The position numbers and the translations under genes were made by a program. A DNA stretch of 64,000 nt from CAZOVB01 sp046541415 (GTDB lineage: Bacteria; Planctomycetota; Phycisphaerae; SM23-33). A model generated the notes under the pieces. That model made no database searches and was not told the DNA's origin. It saw only the letters and a program-made list of their open reading frames with translations. Position 1 is the first letter of the stretch, and the number at the start of each line of letters is the position of its first letter. The DNA is taken from NCBI GenBank assembly GCA_046541415.1, contig JBKHDI010000001.1, positions 96,223 through 160,222 on the forward strand. Direction: 5' to 3'. Below, one piece after another: positions 60,769 through 64,000 of the stretch.

Positions 60769-61889
60769 CGCAACACCATGGTTTTGAGGGTTTTGGGCAG
60801 CGAGGTCAGTTTCCTCTGCCCGTTGGCTTCTACCAGTACGTCGTCTTCGATGCGGACGCCACCGACCCCGGGCAGGTAAATGCCCGGTTCGACCGTCACC
60901 ACCATGCCCTGTCTCAGCCGCTTGTCGGACCGTCGCCCGACCGACGGCGCCTCGTGGATCTGCAGGCCGATGCCATGACCCAGGCCGTGGATAAACTGCT
61001 CGCCGTAGCCGGCCTGTTCGATGATCTTCCGTGCAGCCGCATCGACCGCTTTACAGCTGACCTGGGCCTTGATCGCGGAAATCGCCGCCTTCTGGGCACG
61101 CAGGACAACCGTGTAAATCTCTTCGATTTTCGGCGGGATTGTACCGGTAAAGACCACACGCGTCAAGTCACTGCAATAGCCGTCGACCTTCGCACCCCAG
61201 TCGATCAGCACGGCCTGGTCGGGACGGATTTTCGTCTTGCCCGGCCTGTAGTGCGGCAGCGAACCGTGCGCCCCGGCTGCGACGATGGTCTCGAACGCCG
61301 GCGCCGACGCACCCATCCGCCGCATGCGGTAGTCCAGGTCGGCGGCGACTTCCGCCTCGGTCCGGCCGATGAAACTCTTGCGCCCCCCGGCGGTCAGTTC
61401 CTTGAACGCACGCTGGGCCACGCGGATCGCCTTGCGGATGGCGGCGACTTCCTCGGCGTCCTTGCTGACGCGGGTGTCCGAAAGCACGCCTCTCAACGGA
61501 ACGAGCTTGCGAGACTTGGCGATCTTCTCCTCGATGCCGTCCCGCATCTGCACCGTCACGTGCTCAGCCTGGAAACCGGGCTTGGTGATCCGCCTGTCCT
61601 TGATCTGTTCGGCGATGGCGGCAGAGAGGGCCCCGGCGCGAACCGCGATGTCGATGCCCCTGCACTCGCGGGCGGCCTGTTCATCGTACCGCCCGTCGGT
61701 AATCAGCACCGCCTGTTGATCGGGCCCAACCAGCAGCACCGAGTCCTCCCCGGTAAAGCCGCTCAGATAGCCCACGTCCTCCGGCAATGTCACCAGCAGC
61801 CAGTCGACCTTCCTGTCCTCCCGCGCCCTGGACAGGGCCCGGGATCGGCGAGAGGCGTATCGCTTCTGCACTTCGTCTTTCGCTGTCAT
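60765..61889 (-). CDS. Aminopeptidase P / Xaa-Pro peptidase family protein (M24B)
   Basis: 374 residues. A creatinase-like N-terminal domain (~1-140) precedes the pita-bread catalytic domain: IDWGAKVDGYCSDLTRVV (metal Asp pair), HGLGHGIGLQIHEAPSVG (metal His), VVTVEPGIYLPG (Glu) and VRIEDDVLV (Glu). All five metal ligands are visible. It probably removes N-terminal residues before proline. It overlaps accB by 4 bp. In many bacteria efp lies between this gene and accB; here it is missing. Confidence 0.93.
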   Translation of the reverse strand: MTAKDEVQKRYASRRSRALSRAREDRKVDWLLVTLPEDVGYLSGFTGEDSVLLVGPDQQAVLITDGRYDEQAARECRGIDIAVRAGALSAAIAEQIKDRRITKPGFQAEHVTVQMRDGIEEKIAKSRKLVPLRGVLSDTRVSKDAEEVAAIRKAIRVAQRAFKELTAGGRKSFIGRTEAEVAADLDYRMRRMGASAPAFETIVAAGAHGSLPHYRPGKTKIRPDQAVLIDWGAKVDGYCSDLTRVVFTGTIPPKIEEIYTVVLRAQKAAISAIKAQVSCKAVDAAARKIIEQAGYGEQFIHGLGHGIGLQIHEAPSVGRRSDKRLRQGMVVTVEPGIYLPGVGGVRIEDDVLVEANGQRKLTSLPKTLKTMVLR

Positions 61890-62035
61890 ATTGCCGAATG
61901 CACTTTCTGATGAACCGGACGAAATTCACTGGGCCAACCAGTGTACCGGCCCGGATGCATCTGGTAAACTCTTTACCCGAACGAGCAGTTTTCCTCGAAC
62001 CGAAGAACCGCTGCCACGCACACAAGGAGCACGCC

Positions 62036-62788
62036 ATGGCCAGAGCCCTCAGGACCGCCAACCCGGTCTGGAACGAAACACTCATCCGCGATATGGCGGC
62101 TGAACAGGCCCGGGAGGCCCGGACCATGACCATCAGCGGCGCGGTGGCCAAGACGGCCGTGCTGCTGGGGCTGCTGCTGGCCGCCGCGGCGGGGTCCTGG
62201 TCCCTGGCAATGGACAATCCCAGCCTGACCATGCCCCTGACCATCGGCGGGGCGATCGGCGGGCTCATCCTCGTGCTGATCTCTGTATTCCATCCCAAGT
62301 CGTCGCCCATTGTCGGGCCGCTCTACGGGATCGCCGAAGGCATCTTCCTCGGTGCGATATCGATGGTCTTCAATGCAGCCTATCCCGGCATCGTCGGCCA
62401 GGCCGTCGGAATCACCTTCGCGGTTGCGGGTATCATGCTCGTGCTCTACTCCCAGCGTATCCTGCGGGCGACGCCCGGATTTACCAAGGGACTGATCGCC
62501 GCGACCGGTGCGGTGTGCATGGTCTATTTCGTCTCGTTCCTGCTGCGGCTGTTCGGCGTCTCGGTCCCCTACATCCATGGCAGCGGCGTGATCGGCATCC
62601 TCTTTTCGCTGGTCGTGGTGGTCATCGCCTCACTGAACCTGATTCTCGACTTCGACCTGATCGAACACGGCGCCGCCCATCAATTGCCCAAGCACATGGA
62701 ATGGTTCGCCGCGATCGGACTGATGGTCACCCTGGTCTGGATGTACATCGAGATCCTGCGACTGCTGGCCAAACTCAACCGGCGCTAA
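62036..62788 (+). CDS. Bax inhibitor-1 / YccA family membrane protein
   Basis: 250 residues with about seven membrane helices. Begins MARALRTANPVWNETLIRDM; blocks MTISGAVAKTAVLLGLLLAA, LYGIAEGIFLGAISMVFNAA, LILDFDLIEHGAAHQLPKHM (Asp pair typical of the pH-gated family) and WMYIEILRLLAKL follow. Members are calcium-leak-like or stress-related membrane proteins. AAGGAG lies 6 nt before the ATG at 62036. It is divergent from the pepP-accB-accC run. Confidence 0.93.
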   Translation: MARALRTANPVWNETLIRDMAAEQAREARTMTISGAVAKTAVLLGLLLAAAAGSWSLAMDNPSLTMPLTIGGAIGGLILVLISVFHPKSSPIVGPLYGIAEGIFLGAISMVFNAAYPGIVGQAVGITFAVAGIMLVLYSQRILRATPGFTKGLIAATGAVCMVYFVSFLLRLFGVSVPYIHGSGVIGILFSLVVVVIASLNLILDFDLIEHGAAHQLPKHMEWFAAIGLMVTLVWMYIEILRLLAKLNRR

Positions 62789-62814
62789 GCCGCACCGCGC
62801 CCAAGGGGGGTATT

Positions 62815-63753
62815 ATGGCCCCGGAAAAGAACAAGCTGCCGGTCTTGCTGCTGATGGCCTGTATGACGGGCCTGGCGGCCACCTACTCCCTGGCCGGCTC
62901 GAAGGATGCCGCCGATGGGCCCCGCCTGAACGAACTGAAACAGGCGATCGGCAGACTCCAGCCCCTGGCTGAGAAACTGCCTGCCCCCAAGCCCGGCGAC
63001 TGGCTGTACCACCACAAGGAGGACGGCCAGAGCTTCGATGCCTGGCGGAGGCAGACCTCGGCCGGCGCCCGGAAGAAGTACCGCGTGATCTACCTTCTGC
63101 CGATCGGCCCGATCGACAAGGACCGCCGCCCCATCGTCCAGGCCACCGCGAAGATGCTGGAGGCCTTCTACAACCTGCCGGTCAAGCAGCTCCAGCCCGT
63201 CCAGCTCCGGGCCGTGCCCGACAAGGCACAGCGCCTCAGCCGCTGGGGAGAAAAACAACTGCTGACCGGCTACCTCCTCGACGAGATCCTCCTGCCGCGA
63301 CGACCCAAGGACGCCGCCGCCCTGCTCGGTTTGACCCAGGAAGACCTTTGGCCGGGGGAAGGGTGGAACTTCGTCTTCGGCCAAGCCTCGCTCCGACGGC
63401 GCGTCGGCGTCTGGTCGATGCGACGCTATGGCGATCCGACGAAATCCGACCAGGCCCGACGCCAGGTCCTGCTGCGCACGATCCGGACCGCCCTGCACGA
63501 GACAGGCCACATGTTCGGCATGGAGCATTGCACGAGTTGGAAGTGCCTCATGAACGGAGCCAACAGCCTTGAAGAGGCCGATTCGCGCCCCCTGGCGATG
63601 TGCCCGGACTGCCTGGCCAAGGCGTGCACCGTCGGCAGGATCGACCCGGCCCAGCGGTACGCCAAACTCGAAAAGGTCCTCAAGCAGCTCGGTCTGGACG
63701 ACCAGGCCAAAGAGATCGCCCGCCGACGGGAGGCGATCGCCCCCAGACCCTGA
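62815..63753 (+). CDS. Exported archaemetzincin-like metalloprotease
   Basis: 312 residues. An N-terminal hydrophobic segment (KLPVLLLMACMTGLAATYSL) is a signal peptide or lipoprotein signal with Cys17 in an imperfect lipobox (LLMAC). The catalytic motif HETGHMFGMEHC has His228, Glu229, His232, His238 and Cys239, followed by Cys244, a CxM (Cys244, Met246) and a CPDC pair (263, 266). This reproduces the archaemetzincin HExxHxxGx3Cx4CxM...CxxC pattern with 16 rather than 17 residues before the last pair. Most archaemetzincins are cytoplasmic, so export is unusual. GGGGGG precedes the ATG. Confidence 0.88.
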   Translation: MAPEKNKLPVLLLMACMTGLAATYSLAGSKDAADGPRLNELKQAIGRLQPLAEKLPAPKPGDWLYHHKEDGQSFDAWRRQTSAGARKKYRVIYLLPIGPIDKDRRPIVQATAKMLEAFYNLPVKQLQPVQLRAVPDKAQRLSRWGEKQLLTGYLLDEILLPRRPKDAAALLGLTQEDLWPGEGWNFVFGQASLRRRVGVWSMRRYGDPTKSDQARRQVLLRTIRTALHETGHMFGMEHCTSWKCLMNGANSLEEADSRPLAMCPDCLAKACTVGRIDPAQRYAKLEKVLKQLGLDDQAKEIARRREAIAPRP

Positions 63754-64000
63754 TTCTGCAACCCAGCGGGCCATGGTTCTACCCCACGCTGGAACCATGG
63801 TTTTCCCACAGGTGCCATGGTTCACGAAGCTCGAGGCCGCCAGGCCGAGAGCGTCGTAACCATGCCGATATCAGCGAGTCTGCCGCGCGGGGTTACGCCG
63901 AAACGGCGTGAACCCCGGCACCCATGCAGCAGCCCGCCATATCGACCCACAGGTGCCATGGTTCACGAAGCTCGAGGCCGCCAGGCCGAGAGCGTCGTAA
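63754..64000. repeat. Intergenic direct repeat with palindromes, continuing off the window
   Basis: A 55-bp sequence beginning CCCACAGGTGCCATGGTTCA occurs identically at 63805-63859 and 63946-64000, period 141 bp; the second copy touches the window edge. CCATGG occurs four times, and CCATGGTTC/GGAACCATGG inverted arms lie at 63771-63800. Between the copies GGGGTTACGCCG and CGGCGTGAACCCC (63889-63917) form a hairpin with one bulge. No coding frame is supported. Confidence 0.85.

Overview
The window looks like a GC-rich chromosomal segment from a Gram-negative member of the Planctomycetota, most likely class Phycisphaerae. This placement is inferred from gene content, not from a marker tree. 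Supporting signs are lpxB (lipid A), a HYExAFE-type protein, an ECF sigma factor followed by a membrane protein with a short cytoplasmic N-terminus, pyrophosphate-dependent phosphofructokinase, ApgM-type phosphoglycerate mutase, and many small zinc-ribbon or single-helix proteins. About 60 genes are densely packed, often with 1-4 bp stop/start overlaps. No prophage, insertion sequence or CRISPR array was seen.

Layout. 1-1113: 3' end of a carbohydrate phosphorylase-like gene. 1122-6504 (minus): purA-uppS-arfB-PL22-like-cdsA-sagB-like. 6668-8018 (plus): small gene, ispE, tRNA-Ala(GGC), strong hairpin. 8409-17956 (plus): a CheD-HDOD fusion, then an ECF sigma factor, a giant alpha-2-macroglobulin with an N-terminal cytoplasmic (anti-sigma-like) segment, and penicillin-binding protein 1C. 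18021-20108: flavodoxin and two convergent CPBP-family membrane proteins. 20162-25314: trpC, TPR protein, two zinc-ribbon proteins, yhbY, metallophosphatase and kinase. 25546-34023: flippase-like protein, PilZ protein, ogt-like gene, esterase, aconitase, exported proteins and an isolated CBM48 protein. 34024-34376: GC-rich tandem repeat. 34377-42630 (minus): scpB, a secreted glycosidase, FAH-family enzyme, SHOCT protein, SH3 protein and an orphan histidine kinase. 42783-48602: acpS-lpxB, MetRS-type tRNA-binding domain, manA-rluB-rhaB. 48603-49515: no confident gene. 49516-53950 (minus): small membrane proteins leading into bioB, HYExAFE protein, hisS, YkgJ-type protein. 54112-57503 (plus): GT-C/TPR membrane protein and apgM. 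57597-61889 (minus): pfp, and pepP-like-accB-accC. 62036-64000: BI-1 family protein, exported archaemetzincin-like protease, and a 55-bp direct repeat reaching the window edge.

How the genes fit together. Housekeeping functions dominate: envelope lipid and undecaprenyl synthesis (cdsA, uppS, lpxB, acpS, accBC), isoprenoids (ispE), purines, tryptophan, biotin, translation, and glycolysis with a PPi-linked step. Sugar catabolism is represented by rhaB, manA, the PL22-like protein, the FAH enzyme and a secreted glycosidase, suggesting growth on plant or algal polysaccharides. The most distinctive block is 9711-17956. There an ECF sigma factor with its own candidate promoter is translationally coupled to a thioester-containing macroglobulin whose first 66 residues are probably cytoplasmic, and that gene is coupled to pbpC. 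This suggests a protease-trap and peptidoglycan-repair module whose trap may also be the sigma regulator.
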